DNA of 64,000 nucleotides from Streptomyces katrae (GCF_002028425.1 NZ_CP020042.1:4749560-4813559); one strand, 5' to 3'; shown: positions 1 to 9,408, counted from the first letter of the stretch. Notes: generated by a model from the letters alone, not told the origin. Numbers and translations: made by a program.

Positions 1-428
1 TCGTCGAACTCCTGCGCCACCACGGCGTCGAGATCAACGGCGCGCACGTGGTCGTCCTGGGCCGCGGCATCACCGTGGGGCGCTCCATCGGGCTGCTGCT
101 CACCCGCAAGTCCGAGAACGCCACGGTGACCCTGTGCCATACCGGTACCCGCGACCTCGCCGGGCTGCTGCGCCAGGCGGACATCGTCGTGGCGGCGGCG
201 GGCGTCCCGCACCTGGTGAAGCCGGAGGACGTCAAGCCGGGCGCGGCCGTCCTCGACGTCGGCGTCAGCCGCGACGAGAACGGCAAGATCGTCGGGGACG
301 TCCACCCGGGCGTGGCCGAGGTGGCGGGCTGGATCTCCCCGAACCCGGGCGGTGTCGGGCCGATGACCCGGGCGCAGCTGCTGGTGAACGTGGTCGAGGC
401 GGCGGAGCGGGCCGGCAGTGCGGGCTGA
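1..428 (+). CDS. folD: FolD, methylenetetrahydrofolate dehydrogenase/cyclohydrolase (C-terminal part, cut by window edge)
   Basis: FolD interconverts methylene-, methenyl- and formyl-tetrahydrofolate in the cytosol and uses NADP. The gene enters the window already open; its first full codon is at base 3 and about 141 residues remain, roughly half of the usual 280-290. The NADP-binding loop [11 protein letters not shown] lies near the beginning of the fragment and the family signature [12 protein letters not shown] near the end. The stop codon lies inside the next gene, whose GTG start at 418 overlaps by 11 bases, so the two are probably translationally coupled. Identity is certain; nothing can be said about its promoter. 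Confidence 0.96.
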   Translation, partial: VELLRHHGVEINGAHVVVLGRGITVGRSIGLLLTRKSENATVTLCHTGTRDLAGLLRQADIVVAAAGVPHLVKPEDVKPGAAVLDVGVSRDENGKIVGDVHPGVAEVAGWISPNPGGVGPMTRAQLLVNVVEAAERAGSAG

Positions 429-969
429 GCACGACGCGAACGGGACCGGGGAGGCCGGAGGGACCGGCACGGCCGGCCCGGCCGACGGGACCGGCGGGAC
501 GGGCCGGCCCGGTGCCCGCGCCGCGGGGGGCACGGACCGGGCCGCCGTCGGCGCGGCGGCCGGTGCCCCCGCCCGGGCGGTGGCGAAGTCCCGGCGGTTC
601 CCCGCCGTCACCCAGGACACCGCCCGCCCCGAGGGCGCCGGCCGCGCCATCCCCGGTGCCGTGTCCACGCCCGCCCGCCAGTGGCCGATGCTCAGCGTCC
701 TCGCCGCCACCGCCGTCGGGCTGCTGACCACGGCGATGGGGCACCCGCGCGTCGGCTGCCTCGTCATCGGCGTCGCCCTGATCGGGGCCGCGGTGCTGCG
801 GCGCGCCCTGCCCTCGGTGGGGATGCTCGCGGTGCGCTCCCGGTTCACCGACATGGTCACGTACGGGGTGCTGGGCGTGGCGATCACGCTGCTGGCGCTG
901 GTGATGGAGCCGAAGCCGGTGCTGCACCTGCCGTTCCTGGAGACCGCGGTCCGCTTCACCGTCCGCTGA
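418..969 (+). CDS. DUF3017 membrane protein
   Basis: A 183-residue protein. Residues 1-80 are low-complexity Ala/Gly/Thr/Pro-rich and probably disordered. The C-terminal hundred residues form three hydrophobic helices (around [28 protein letters not shown] and [17 protein letters not shown]), the usual architecture of DUF3017 proteins. In Streptomyces this family typically lies between folD and mdh, as it does here. The GTG start at 418 overlaps the end of folD. The function is unknown. The next gene is more than 300 bases away, so this probably closes the folD operon. The family call rests on context plus topology. Confidence 0.82.
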   Translation: MRAEHDANGTGEAGGTGTAGPADGTGGTGRPGARAAGGTDRAAVGAAAGAPARAVAKSRRFPAVTQDTARPEGAGRAIPGAVSTPARQWPMLSVLAATAVGLLTTAMGHPRVGCLVIGVALIGAAVLRRALPSVGMLAVRSRFTDMVTYGVLGVAITLLALVMEPKPVLHLPFLETAVRFTVR

Positions 970-2275
<1,306 letters not shown>

Positions 2276-2286
2276 TCCACCCGCGC

Positions 2287-2359
2287 TGATCAGGCGGTTC
2301 ACCCCTTCGCCTGATCACCGCGAACACCCTTGCGCCCCGGTCAAACCTGGCCGGGGCGC
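2287..2359 (+). terminator. Two tandem hairpin terminators after mdh
   Basis: The first hairpin has a 10-bp perfect stem (TGATCAGGCG 2287-2296 with CGCCTGATCA 2308-2317). The second has a 9-bp GC stem (GCGCCCCGG 2332-2340 with CCGGGGCGC 2351-2359) followed by TTT. Together they should isolate mdh from the next operon. Confidence 0.85.
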
Positions 2360-2411
2360 TTTGGCGTGAATTGGCCTATCGGTTCATGTAGGGGGCAAAT
2401 AAGGTCGCCCG

Positions 2412-4226
2412 GTGACCGACCACCTGATTCCCCCTCAGTCCGGCGGCAGCACCCCGGTGGACCCGCGCAACGGCCGCCCACCGGTCCACCCCTCCACAAG
2501 CGAGGCCGGCCGCCTCCTGTGCGCGGGGACCTACCTCGACGGCACGTTCCGCGACCGGGTGATCGACGAGCTGTACGTCCACGAGGAGCGGATCGCCGCC
2601 CCCTCGTACGGTTTCGACGCCACCCGGGTCCTGGCCCACGCGCTCCGCGCCCGGCGCGTCGAGCTCGCCTGGTCGGCCGGGATCATCGGCGCCTGGCTCG
2701 TGGGGATCCCGCTGACCAGCGGGCTGATCTCCCTGCTGCTCGGCCCCTTCCTGCTGCTGGGCTTCGCCAACTGGCTCCGCGACCGGCCGGACCCCTGGAT
2801 GCGCTTCCTGTCGGTGTTCCCCCGGGTCCTCGGCTGGCTGGTGCTGCTCGGCACCCTCTTCCTGTTCTGGATGGCCTGGACCGACGGCGGCGAGCTGGGC
2901 CGGTCCCTGAGGTACGCGTTCGGCGGCTGGATGCAGGAGGGCGGGTCCGGCGGCGGCACCGGATTCGGGGGCTCCGGCGGTGCGGGCGGGTTCGACGACT
3001 TCGGCGGATCGGGCGGGCTCGGCGCCGGCCGCGGTTCGAGCGGCGTCGGCGACTCCTCGCCCCTCTTCCTGTGGCTGACCCTCCTCGTGTTCGCGGGCAT
3101 CGCCACCCTGATCGCGCTCCGGCGCGTGTACGTCTCCCGCATCATCTCCAGGGAGCTGGACCAGCGCGCCTACGCCGGCCGGACGGGCGATCCCGTCACA
3201 CAGAACCCGCGCTTCGGCCGGGTCCGCGACCGGATCCTGGACGAGCAGCACGCCCCGTTGATCATGTACAACACCACCAGCCCTTTCCTGGGGGCGGGCG
3301 AGGGGTACCGGGCCTGGCAGCTGTCCGTCGAACTGCGCCCCCGCGAGGACCTGGGGGCCGGCCGCGAGCCGCAGCCCGTCACCAACGCCGAGATCGTGCG
3401 GCGCATCGTGCCGCTGCTCCACGCCCTGCGCGTGCCGTCCCTGCACGGCTCGCTCCAGGCACAGGCGGACGTACGGGACCGGCTGCGCGAGCTGGTCGTC
3501 GACGAGTGCGTGTTCCTGCCGGTCGCCGGGCTGCCGCACCGCGACAGGGCCCGCTCGGCGCGCGAGCAGTACCCGGGCCACCGCCAGGGCTCCGTGGAGG
3601 AGGGCGGCGAGCTGCGCAGGCACTTCCTGCGCATCCGGGTCGGCGGCTGGGACGAGAACCTCGTCGTCAGCGTGTTCGTACGGGTCCACACGCAGGGCGG
3701 CATGATGATGCTGGAGGTGGCCCCGCACGTGCTGCTGCCCGTGCGCACCCTCTTCCAGAACGCCGACGCGGACGCGCGGCGCTACCTGAGCAAGGCCTGG
3801 TACGGGAAGGCGATCGAGGCCCTTGCCGAGACCCCCGGTTCCTTCTGGCGCTCCTCCTCCAGCCTCCTGCGGGCCCTCGTGACCTGGTGGCAGGTCGTCA
3901 CCGGCCGCCACGACGGCCTCCTTCCGGAAGGGCCGCGGCTGTCGGCGCGGGAGATCGGCGCGGACGAGGACGGCTCGCTGTTCCAGCTGATGGACCTCGA
4001 CCGGTACCTGAAGACCATTCAGGACCGGGTGGTCCACGGGGTCACCGTCGCCCTGCACGAAGCGGGGTGGCACACCGAGGAGTTCGCGCAGCGCGCGGTC
4101 CACGTGGCGGAGGGCGCCACCTTCATCCAGTCGGTGAGCAACAGCGCGTTCAGCGTCGGCGGCACCGGCCACCACAACACCGCCGGGAGCGGTACGAGCG
4201 GCAAGGGGAGCAGCGGTGGGAAGTAA
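2412..4226 (+). CDS. Large membrane protein of unknown function with a C-terminal Gly/Asn-rich motif
   Basis: A 604-residue protein I do not recognise. Residues 1-80 look cytosolic. Hydrophobic stretches lie at about 86-117, 138-155 and 216-236. Residues 176-212 are an almost pure Gly/Ser linker between the second and third stretches. The remaining 360 residues form a soluble alpha/beta-looking region rich in Arg. The tail (571-604) contains VSNSAFSVGG (575-584) and ends in Gly/Ser/Lys. Nearly the same motif begins the next protein. Start is the GTG at 2412 after the mdh terminators. The 3' end overlaps the next gene by 11 bases, so this is the first gene of a coupled operon. I cannot assign a function; an effector or membrane partner in a homotypic-motif system is an inference. 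Confidence 0.75.
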   Translation: MTDHLIPPQSGGSTPVDPRNGRPPVHPSTSEAGRLLCAGTYLDGTFRDRVIDELYVHEERIAAPSYGFDATRVLAHALRARRVELAWSAGIIGAWLVGIPLTSGLISLLLGPFLLLGFANWLRDRPDPWMRFLSVFPRVLGWLVLLGTLFLFWMAWTDGGELGRSLRYAFGGWMQEGGSGGGTGFGGSGGAGGFDDFGGSGGLGAGRGSSGVGDSSPLFLWLTLLVFAGIATLIALRRVYVSRIISRELDQRAYAGRTGDPVTQNPRFGRVRDRILDEQHAPLIMYNTTSPFLGAGEGYRAWQLSVELRPREDLGAGREPQPVTNAEIVRRIVPLLHALRVPSLHGSLQAQADVRDRLRELVVDECVFLPVAGLPHRDRARSAREQYPGHRQGSVEEGGELRRHFLRIRVGGWDENLVVSVFVRVHTQGGMMMLEVAPHVLLPVRTLFQNADADARRYLSKAWYGKAIEALAETPGSFWRSSSSLLRALVTWWQVVTGRHDGLLPEGPRLSAREIGADEDGSLFQLMDLDRYLKTIQDRVVHGVTVALHEAGWHTEEFAQRAVHVAEGATFIQSVSNSAFSVGGTGHHNTAGSGTSGKGSSGGK

Positions 4227-4287
4227 CGGCGACGAGAGCCCGGTCCACATCGGCAACGTGAGCAACGCCGCCTTCAGCATCGGCGGC
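4134..4287 (+). repeat. Diverged direct repeat encoding the shared VSN-AFS-GG motif
   Basis: Bases 4134-4163 (end of the first gene) and 4258-4287 (start of the second) encode VSNSAFSVGG and VSNAAFSIGG. They lie 124 bases apart in different reading frames of the window. Eight of ten residues are identical and flanking positions (I before, NT after) also agree. Confidence 0.75.
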
Positions 4288-4587
4288 AGCAACAACACCA
4301 ACACCGTCCACAACGGCGCCCCGGAGGACCGGCCGCCCAGCCGCGAGGAACTGCTGAGGGCCGTACGCGCACTGCGCGTCGAACTCGTGCAGATGCCGCG
4401 CAGCAGCGGGCGCGGGGAGCTGGACGCGGAACTGGAGGACGCGGCCGCCGACCTGGAACAGCCGGGGGAGATCCGGCCCGGGGTGGCCGCGCGGCTGCGC
4501 GGAGCGCTGGAACGGTGGGCCCCGCTGGTGGAGACGGTGAGCGCGGCCACGGCACTGGCCGGGCTGCTGGCCTCGCTGGGGGGCTGA
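4216..4587 (+). CDS. Small protein: N-terminal Gly/Asn motif plus helical domain, unknown function
   Basis: A 123-residue protein. The start is polar and Asn/Gly-rich, with VSNAAFSIGG at residues 15-24 followed by an Asn/Thr run. From residue 40 on it is predicted all-helical (ELLRAVRALRVEL, AELEDAAADLEQ, VAARLRGALERWAPLVE) and ends in a hydrophobic small-residue segment (VSAATALAGLLASLGG) that could insert in a membrane. A short motif joined to a helical bundle with a hydrophobic end resembles bacterial Bell-type effectors that carry amyloid signalling motifs; that comparison is inference. The GTG start at 4216 overlaps the previous gene by 11 bases. The next gene begins 3 bases after its stop. 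Confidence 0.75.
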   Translation: MGSNGDESPVHIGNVSNAAFSIGGSNNTNTVHNGAPEDRPPSREELLRAVRALRVELVQMPRSSGRGELDAELEDAAADLEQPGEIRPGVAARLRGALERWAPLVETVSAATALAGLLASLGG

Positions 4588-4590
4588 GCG

Positions 4591-5877
4591 GTGTCCTCGC
4601 CCGACGACACCTGGTGGAACCCGCGCACGCAGCGCTGGGAACCGGGCCCGGAGCCGGAACGCCCGGGTGCTCCGGACCCCGCGGCCGCTCCGGAGCACCC
4701 CGGCCGGCCGGAGTACTCCCGCCCGCCCGTCCCGCCGGCCCCGCCCACGGCCCCGCCGGATCCCGCCCGGCCGGAGCCGGCGGCCGGCCCGGAGCGCCCG
4801 GCCGGCCCGGAGCACTCCCGCCCGCCCGTGCCGCCGGCCCCGCCCACGGCCCCGCCGGGCGCCGCCCGGCCGGAGCCGCACGCCCCGGCGCAGCCGCCCG
4901 AGCGGCCGCAGCGGGCGGGCGGCGAGGAGGCGGGCGGCCCCGCGCGTCCGGGGTGGCCGGCCGACTACGGACGTCCCGCGCAGCCCGGCGCCCCGGCGGG
5001 CTCCGAGGACGTCACCCAGGTCGCCGGGGCCGGGCCCGGCCCCGCCCCCGAGTGGTACGAGCAGCCCGCCCAGCAGGGGTGGAACACCCGCCCCGCCTCC
5101 GGGGCGGGCCTCCCGCCGCTGCCGCCGCAGCCCGCCCCCGGGTACCAGACGGCGTGGCCTCCGCTTCCGCCCGTGCCCGAGCCCCCGCATCAGGAGGCCG
5201 GGCAGGCCGGGAAGTGGCGGGCCCCGCTGCTGGTCGGGGTGGTCGCGGCCGTCGTCGGCGGAGCCTCCGTCGCGGCGTGGATGCTGCTCGGCGGCAAGGA
5301 CGACCCCGCCGCCGACGCCCGCCCTCCGGCCCCTTCGGCATCCGCCTCCGCCACCCCGGCGCCCGGCACGCCCTCCACGGGCGCCCCGTCAACCGCCGGG
5401 CCCACCCCCAGCGGCTCCCCGAGCCCTTCGGCGCCCCCCGGGTTCACGGTGGTGCGCAGCGGGGACGGCTTCTCGGTCGCCGTCCCCGCCGGTTGGGGGC
5501 CCAGCCACGACGAACAGGGCAACGGGGCCTTCTACCGGCCGTCGGGCGGCGACCGCAGCGCGCTGCTCCAGATCTTCCGGATCAGCGAGCCCGCCTCCAC
5601 CGGCTCCTGCGACCTGCTGCGGATGTCCTCCCAGCGGCTCGGCGACAACACCCCCGCCTACCGGCAGGTGTCCGTTGAACCCGTCGCCGTTTCCGACTGC
5701 GAGCTGGTGTACGAGTACGACAGCGTGGAGTCCCACGGCCGCCGCCGGGGCATGGAGCGGATCGTCACCACCCCGGACGGCAACCGGTGGGCGCTGCTGG
5801 CGGCCGGTCCGGCCGGCGACGCCACGAGGACCCGCGCGAACCTGACGGCGGCCGCGGACTCCTTCCGGCCGGACTGA
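4591..5877 (+). CDS. Proline-rich single-pass membrane protein with an extracytoplasmic domain
   Basis: A 428-residue protein starting with a GTG 3 bases after the previous stop. Residues 1-12 (DDTWWNPRTQRWE) resemble the Trp-rich start of DUF2510-like actinobacterial proteins. Residues 15-205 are Pro/Ala/Glu-rich and include a 33-residue tandem repeat. A single membrane helix lies at about 211-234. A Thr/Pro/Ser stalk follows, then a 145-residue domain (283-428) starting FTVVRSGDGFSVAVPAGW. The Cys pair in GSCDLL and VSDCELV could form a disulfide outside the cell. Topology suggests an N-in anchored protein displaying the C-terminal domain on the outer face. Function is unknown. It is the last gene of the three-gene unit. 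Confidence 0.75.
   Translation: MSSPDDTWWNPRTQRWEPGPEPERPGAPDPAAAPEHPGRPEYSRPPVPPAPPTAPPDPARPEPAAGPERPAGPEHSRPPVPPAPPTAPPGAARPEPHAPAQPPERPQRAGGEEAGGPARPGWPADYGRPAQPGAPAGSEDVTQVAGAGPGPAPEWYEQPAQQGWNTRPASGAGLPPLPPQPAPGYQTAWPPLPPVPEPPHQEAGQAGKWRAPLLVGVVAAVVGGASVAAWMLLGGKDDPAADARPPAPSASASATPAPGTPSTGAPSTAGPTPSGSPSPSAPPGFTVVRSGDGFSVAVPAGWGPSHDEQGNGAFYRPSGGDRSALLQIFRISEPASTGSCDLLRMSSQRLGDNTPAYRQVSVEPVAVSDCELVYEYDSVESHGRRRGMERIVTTPDGNRWALLAAGPAGDATRTRANLTAAADSFRPD
4711..4878 (+). repeat. 99-bp tandem repeat in proline-rich coding sequence
   Basis: Copies begin at 4711 and 4810 (period 99 bp, in frame) and encode EYSRPPVPPAPPTAPP and EHSRPPVPPAPPTAPP at residues 41 and 74. Nucleotide conservation is high, so this looks like a recent in-frame duplication. 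Confidence 0.85.
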
Positions 5878-5912
5878 CCGCCCGGCCGGCCGGCGGGAGG
5901 GCGGGCGGGCGG

Positions 5913-6416
5913 TCAGTGCTTGACCGACGCCGGGGTGTAGTGCCCGGGGACCATCCGGGTGGTGACGGCGATCCGGTTCCACACGTTGATCATGGTGATG
6001 GCCATGATCAGCTGCGCCAGCTCGGCCTCCTCGAAGTGCTTGGAGGCCTTCTCGTACACCTCGTCCGGGACGAAACCGTCCGTCAGCACGGTGACGGCCT
6101 CGGTCAGCTCGATCGCCGCCACCTCCTTCTCCGTGTAGAAGTGGCGCGACTCCTCCCAGGCGCTGAGCTGGATGATCCGCTCGACGCTCTCGCCCGCCGC
6201 GAGGGCGTCCTTGGTGTGCATGTCCAGGCAGAACGCGCAGTGGTTGATCTGCGAGGCGCGGATCTTGACCAGCTCGACGAGGGCCGGGTCCAGGCCCTTC
6301 TTCGAGGCGATCTCCAGGGCGACGGCCGCCTTGTACGCCTCCGGGGCGAGCTTGAACAGCTCCATGCGGGGGGTGTGCTCGGCGGCCAGTTCCGTGGTCT
6401 TCGTTTCGTTGCTCAT
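5913..6416 (-). CDS. Carboxymuconolactone decarboxylase/AhpD-family protein
   Basis: A 167-residue alkylhydroperoxidase-fold protein. The redox motif HCAFCLDMH has the CxxC plus His expected for peroxidase activity in AhpD-like proteins. The helices around it (LVELVKIRASQIN, ERIIQLSAWEESRHF) match the family. I chose the ATG at 6416 (MSNETKTTEL) because the region upstream is the shared promoter with the divergent regulator; the open frame can be read further, to 6482, but that would cover the operator. It is divergent from a MocR regulator 46 bases away, which probably controls it. Substrate unknown; a thiol-dependent peroxide or small-organic detoxification role is inferred from the motif. 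Confidence 0.88.
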   Translation of the reverse strand: MSNETKTTELAAEHTPRMELFKLAPEAYKAAVALEIASKKGLDPALVELVKIRASQINHCAFCLDMHTKDALAAGESVERIIQLSAWEESRHFYTEKEVAAIELTEAVTVLTDGFVPDEVYEKASKHFEEAELAQLIMAITMINVWNRIAVTTRMVPGHYTPASVKH

Positions 6417-6447
6417 GGGCCCACCGTACGTATCGGACGGCCCGCCT

Positions 6448-6460
6448 ATATGGTCCATAT
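6448..6460. promoter_or_regulatory. Probable MocR operator in the divergent promoter
   Basis: ATATGGTCCATAT is a perfect inverted repeat with 6-bp arms around a central T, in the 46-bp gap between the AhpD-like gene and the MocR gene. It ends two bases before the regulator's ATG, so binding there should affect both promoters. TGGTCCA-type cores are common for this regulator class. Confidence 0.65.
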
Positions 6461-6462
6461 CC

Positions 6463-7878
6463 ATGACGGATTCGTGGGCCACTTACGGCGCCGACCTGCA
6501 TCTGGACCTCTCCTCGGTGGCGGCGGGGGAACGCGGCCTGCGGGCCGCGCTCACCGAGTCGCTGCGGGAGGCCGCCCGCAGCGGGCGGCTGGCGCCGGGC
6601 ACCCGGCTGCCCTCCTCCCGCACCTTCGCCGCCGACCTGGGCATCGCCCGCAACACCGTCGCGGAGGCCTACGCCGAGCTCGTCGCCGAGGGCTGGCTGA
6701 CGGCCCGCCAGGGCTCCGGCACCCGTGTGGCCGAACGGGCCAGGCCCCGCCGCGCCCCGGTCCCGCCCCGGGTGCGCCGGCCCGCGCGCCGCGGTCCCGC
6801 GTACAGCCTGGTGCCCGGCTCGCCCGACGTGGGCGCCTTCCCGCGCGCCGCCTGGCTGGCGGCGGCCCGGCGGGCCCTGACCGACGCCCCGAACGAGGCC
6901 TTCGGCTACGGCACCGACACGCGCGGCCGGATCGAGCTGCGCGAGGCGCTCGCCGGGTACCTGGCGCGGGCGCGCGGGGTCTACGCAGACCCGGACCGCA
7001 TCGTGCTGTGCGCCGGCTTCGTCCATGCCGCGCGGCTGCTCGGACAGGTGCTGCGGGGGCGCCGGGTACGGGAGATGGCCGTCGAGGGCTACAGCCTCGA
7101 CCTGCACCGCAACCTGTTCACCGGCGCCGGGCTGCGTACCCGCCCGCTGTGGGTGGACGAGGCCGGGGCCCGCACCACGGACCTGCCCGGACTCGGCCCC
7201 CGTCTCGGCGCGGTCCTGCTGACCCCGGCGCACCAGTTCCCCACCGGGGCGGCCCTGACCCCCGAGCGGCGGGCGGCGGCGGTGGACTGGGCGCGGACCA
7301 CGGGCGGACTGGTCCTGGAGGACGACTACGACGGGGAGTTCCGCTACGACCGCCAGCCGGTCGGCGCGCTCCAGGGCCTTGACCCCGACCGGGTGGTCTA
7401 CCTGGGCACCGCAAGCAAGTCCCTCGCCCCGGGCCTGCGGATGGGCTGGATGGTCGTCCCGCCGGACCTGCTGGACGAGGTGATGGCGGCGAAGGGGCCG
7501 GCCGAGTGGACGTCGAGCGCGCTGGACCAGCTGACCCTGGCGGAGTTCGTCACCTCCGGGGCGTACGACCGGCACGTACGGGCGATGCGGCTGCGCTACC
7601 GGCGCCGACGCGACGAGCTGGTCGCCGCGGTGGGCGGGCAGGTGCCCGTCTCCGGGATCGCGGCGGGACTGCACGCGGTGCTGGACCTTCCGGCCGGCAC
7701 GGAGCGCTCGATCGTCCAGGCCGCGGCCTGGCAGGGCCTGGCGGTGGAGGGCCTGGAACGGTACCGGCACCCGGAGACGGAGATGCCGGCGCGGGAGGCG
7801 CTGGTGGTCGGCTACGGAACCCCGGTGGACAGCGCCTGGACCCCGACCCTGCAAGCCCTCACGGCCGCGCTCCCGTAG
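6463..7878 (+). CDS. MocR/PdxR-type PLP-dependent transcriptional regulator
   Basis: A 471-residue GntR-like winged-helix protein fused to an aminotransferase-fold domain. The HTH is at about residues 15-85 (LREAARSGRLAPGTRLPSSR, GIARNTVAEAYAELVAEGW). The PLP domain has LEDDYDGEFRYDR and the Schiff-base lysine in GTASKSLAPGLRMGW. The ATG at 6463 (MTDSWATYG) is chosen since in-frame codons further upstream would run through the divergent gene. MocR proteins bind PLP or an amino-acid adduct and usually regulate the adjacent divergent gene, here the AhpD-like one. The 3' end overlaps the convergent ATPase gene by 20 bases. Confidence 0.92.
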   Translation: MTDSWATYGADLHLDLSSVAAGERGLRAALTESLREAARSGRLAPGTRLPSSRTFAADLGIARNTVAEAYAELVAEGWLTARQGSGTRVAERARPRRAPVPPRVRRPARRGPAYSLVPGSPDVGAFPRAAWLAAARRALTDAPNEAFGYGTDTRGRIELREALAGYLARARGVYADPDRIVLCAGFVHAARLLGQVLRGRRVREMAVEGYSLDLHRNLFTGAGLRTRPLWVDEAGARTTDLPGLGPRLGAVLLTPAHQFPTGAALTPERRAAAVDWARTTGGLVLEDDYDGEFRYDRQPVGALQGLDPDRVVYLGTASKSLAPGLRMGWMVVPPDLLDEVMAAKGPAEWTSSALDQLTLAEFVTSGAYDRHVRAMRLRYRRRRDELVAAVGGQVPVSGIAAGLHAVLDLPAGTERSIVQAAAWQGLAVEGLERYRHPETEMPAREALVVGYGTPVDSAWTPTLQALTAALP

Positions 7879-8284
7879 CGGGCCGCCGCCGCGGGACGAC
7901 CTCGGCCCAGACGGTCTTGCCGACCACCCGCCCGGTGACGCCCCAGGCGTCGGAGAGCTCGTCCACGATCCGCAGCCCGTAGCCGTGGCCGTCCCCGGCG
8001 GGGCGGAGGTCGGGCTGCCGTCCCGCGTGCGCGTCGGACACCTCCACCCGCAGCACCCCGTCCAGCCGCCGCAGCCCGAGCTCGAAGTCCCGCCCCGGCA
8101 CGGAGCCGTGGGTCACGGCGTTGGCCGCCAGCTCCGCGACCACCTGCGCCACCCGGTCGGACTCGTCCCCGCCGAGCGGGAAGTCCCACCGGCACAGTTC
8201 GAGCACCGCCAGATGCCGGGCGAGGCGTGCGCCCCGCCGGGTGCTGCTGAACCGCTGGCGCCATTCGTTTCGGTCGTCGGCCAT
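7859..8284 (-). CDS. Anti-sigma-like ATP-binding protein (HATPase_c_2)
   Basis: A 141-residue single-domain GHKL ATPase of the RsbW/SpoIIAB-like type abundant in streptomycetes. The N-box ELAANAVTHG and the G1-like segment GYGLRIVDELSDAWG are intact. The ATG at 8284 is preceded by GGAGAGGAG. It is divergent from an XRE/DUF5753 regulator followed by two DUF397 genes, the arrangement seen around whiJ-type loci. It probably binds or phosphorylates a regulatory partner rather than acting as an enzyme of metabolism; the partner is unknown. Confidence 0.9.
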   Translation of the reverse strand: MADDRNEWRQRFSSTRRGARLARHLAVLELCRWDFPLGGDESDRVAQVVAELAANAVTHGSVPGRDFELGLRRLDGVLRVEVSDAHAGRQPDLRPAGDGHGYGLRIVDELSDAWGVTGRVVGKTVWAEVVPRRRPATGARP

Positions 8285-8392
8285 GCCGCCGCTCCTCTCC
8301 GTAGTCGTGCAACTACCGGGCAGGTTCAGCGTGGTCCTTCGCAGGGAAGCAATCAACGTGTCAGGGGAGGACAGGAAGTTGGTGGGAGCCCT

Positions 8393-9220
8393 GTGAACAT
8401 CAAGGAACTGAACCCGGAGAGTTCGCCGCAGGCCGCCTTCGGTGCCCGCTTGCGCACCTTGCGGGTGACGCGCGGCTGGCGGCAGGACGAGCTGGGCGAG
8501 CGCATGGGGTATTCGAGCACCCACGTCTCGGGTGTGGAAACTGGTCGCAAAGTGCCGACTTTGCCGTTCGCGCGTAGTGCGGACAGGGCGCTGGGGACCG
8601 GGGACGTGTTCGAGCGCGAGTGGCGGGAGATGCGGCAAGGCAGCCTGCTGGAGGGCTTCCCGGAATTCGTGGGGTACGAGGGGCGGGCGGCGGAGATCCG
8701 GCTGTACGAGGTCGGTGTGGTCCCGGGGCTGTTGCAGACACGGGAGTACGCGACGGTGCTCGCCGAATCCGCCGTCAGGCGTGGGGCGATCACGCCGGAA
8801 CAGGCCGCCGAACGGATCGCCCTGGTGGCGGACCGTCAGGCCTCCCTCGTGCGGCGCTTGGCGCCCCTGATCTTCGTGGTGCTCGACGAGAGCTGCCTGC
8901 GCAGGCCCATCGGCGGTCCCGTCGTCATGGACGCGCAGTTGGCGCACCTCGTCGAGTTCGCGGAGCTGCCGAACACCGTGCTCCAGGTGGCACCGTTCGA
9001 CATGGGGGAGCGGCGACCGTTCGACCTGCCGGTGACCGTACTCACCCAGCCCGATCGCACGCTCATGTCGTATGCCGAGTCCGCCCAACGGGGCTACCTT
9101 GAAAGGGAAAGCACTGCGGTTCTGCCGATCTTGACGGCCTATCATCAACTCCAGGCAGAGGCGCTGTCCCAGGCGGCTTCCGTGGCCATGATCAGCACGT
9201 TGCGAAAGGGCACCCCGTGA
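8393..9220 (+). CDS. XRE-family regulator with DUF5753 domain (WhiJ-like)
   Basis: A 275-residue protein with an N-terminal lambda-repressor-like HTH (FGARLRTLRVTRGWRQDELG, YSSTHVSGVETGRKVP; residues 15-65) and a C-terminal DUF5753 domain (FPEFVGYEGRAAEIRLYEVG, VPGLLQTREYATVL). I chose the GTG at 8393 (VNIKELNPE), with GTGGGAG upstream. Its stop overlaps the GTG of the first DUF397 gene (GTGA), so the DUF397 protein is made with it. WhiJ-type regulators repress developmental genes and are relieved by their small DUF397 partner; that role is inferred here from family and layout. Confidence 0.93.
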   Translation: MNIKELNPESSPQAAFGARLRTLRVTRGWRQDELGERMGYSSTHVSGVETGRKVPTLPFARSADRALGTGDVFEREWREMRQGSLLEGFPEFVGYEGRAAEIRLYEVGVVPGLLQTREYATVLAESAVRRGAITPEQAAERIALVADRQASLVRRLAPLIFVVLDESCLRRPIGGPVVMDAQLAHLVEFAELPNTVLQVAPFDMGERRPFDLPVTVLTQPDRTLMSYAESAQRGYLERESTAVLPILTAYHQLQAEALSQAASVAMISTLRKGTP

Positions 9221-9408
9221 CGACCTCGACCGAAACCCCCCGTTGGTTCACGTCCTCGTACAGCAACAACGGCGGCCAGTGCGTGGAAGTCGCCACCAAC
9301 CTGCCCGGTGTCGTCCCGGTCCGGGACTCCAAGACCCCCGGCGGCCCGGTGCTGAACTTCCGGGCGGCGGCGTTCGCGGCGTTCGTCGCGGGTATCAAGG
9401 CCCCATGA
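9217..9408 (+). CDS. DUF397 protein, first copy
   Basis: A 63-residue DUF397 protein with the family pattern RWFTSSYSNNGGQCVEVA and VPVRDSKTPGGPVL. It starts with a GTG overlapping the upstream HTH gene's stop (GTGA) and its own TGA overlaps the ATG of the next copy (ATGA), so all three are translationally coupled. DUF397 proteins are small partners of XRE/DUF5753 regulators. Confidence 0.93.
   Translation: MTTSTETPRWFTSSYSNNGGQCVEVATNLPGVVPVRDSKTPGGPVLNFRAAAFAAFVAGIKAP

Noticed and set aside
2376..4847. Long minus-strand open frame (about 820 codons) opposite the three-gene operon
   Set aside because: High-GC antisense shadow. It has no family motif, an Arg/Gly/Pro-rich composition, and its third-position GC is that of a non-coding frame.
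5389..7854. Long minus-strand open frame crossing three plus-strand genes and one minus-strand gene
   Set aside because: Runs through unrelated genes in a wrong frame and contains no recognisable domain.
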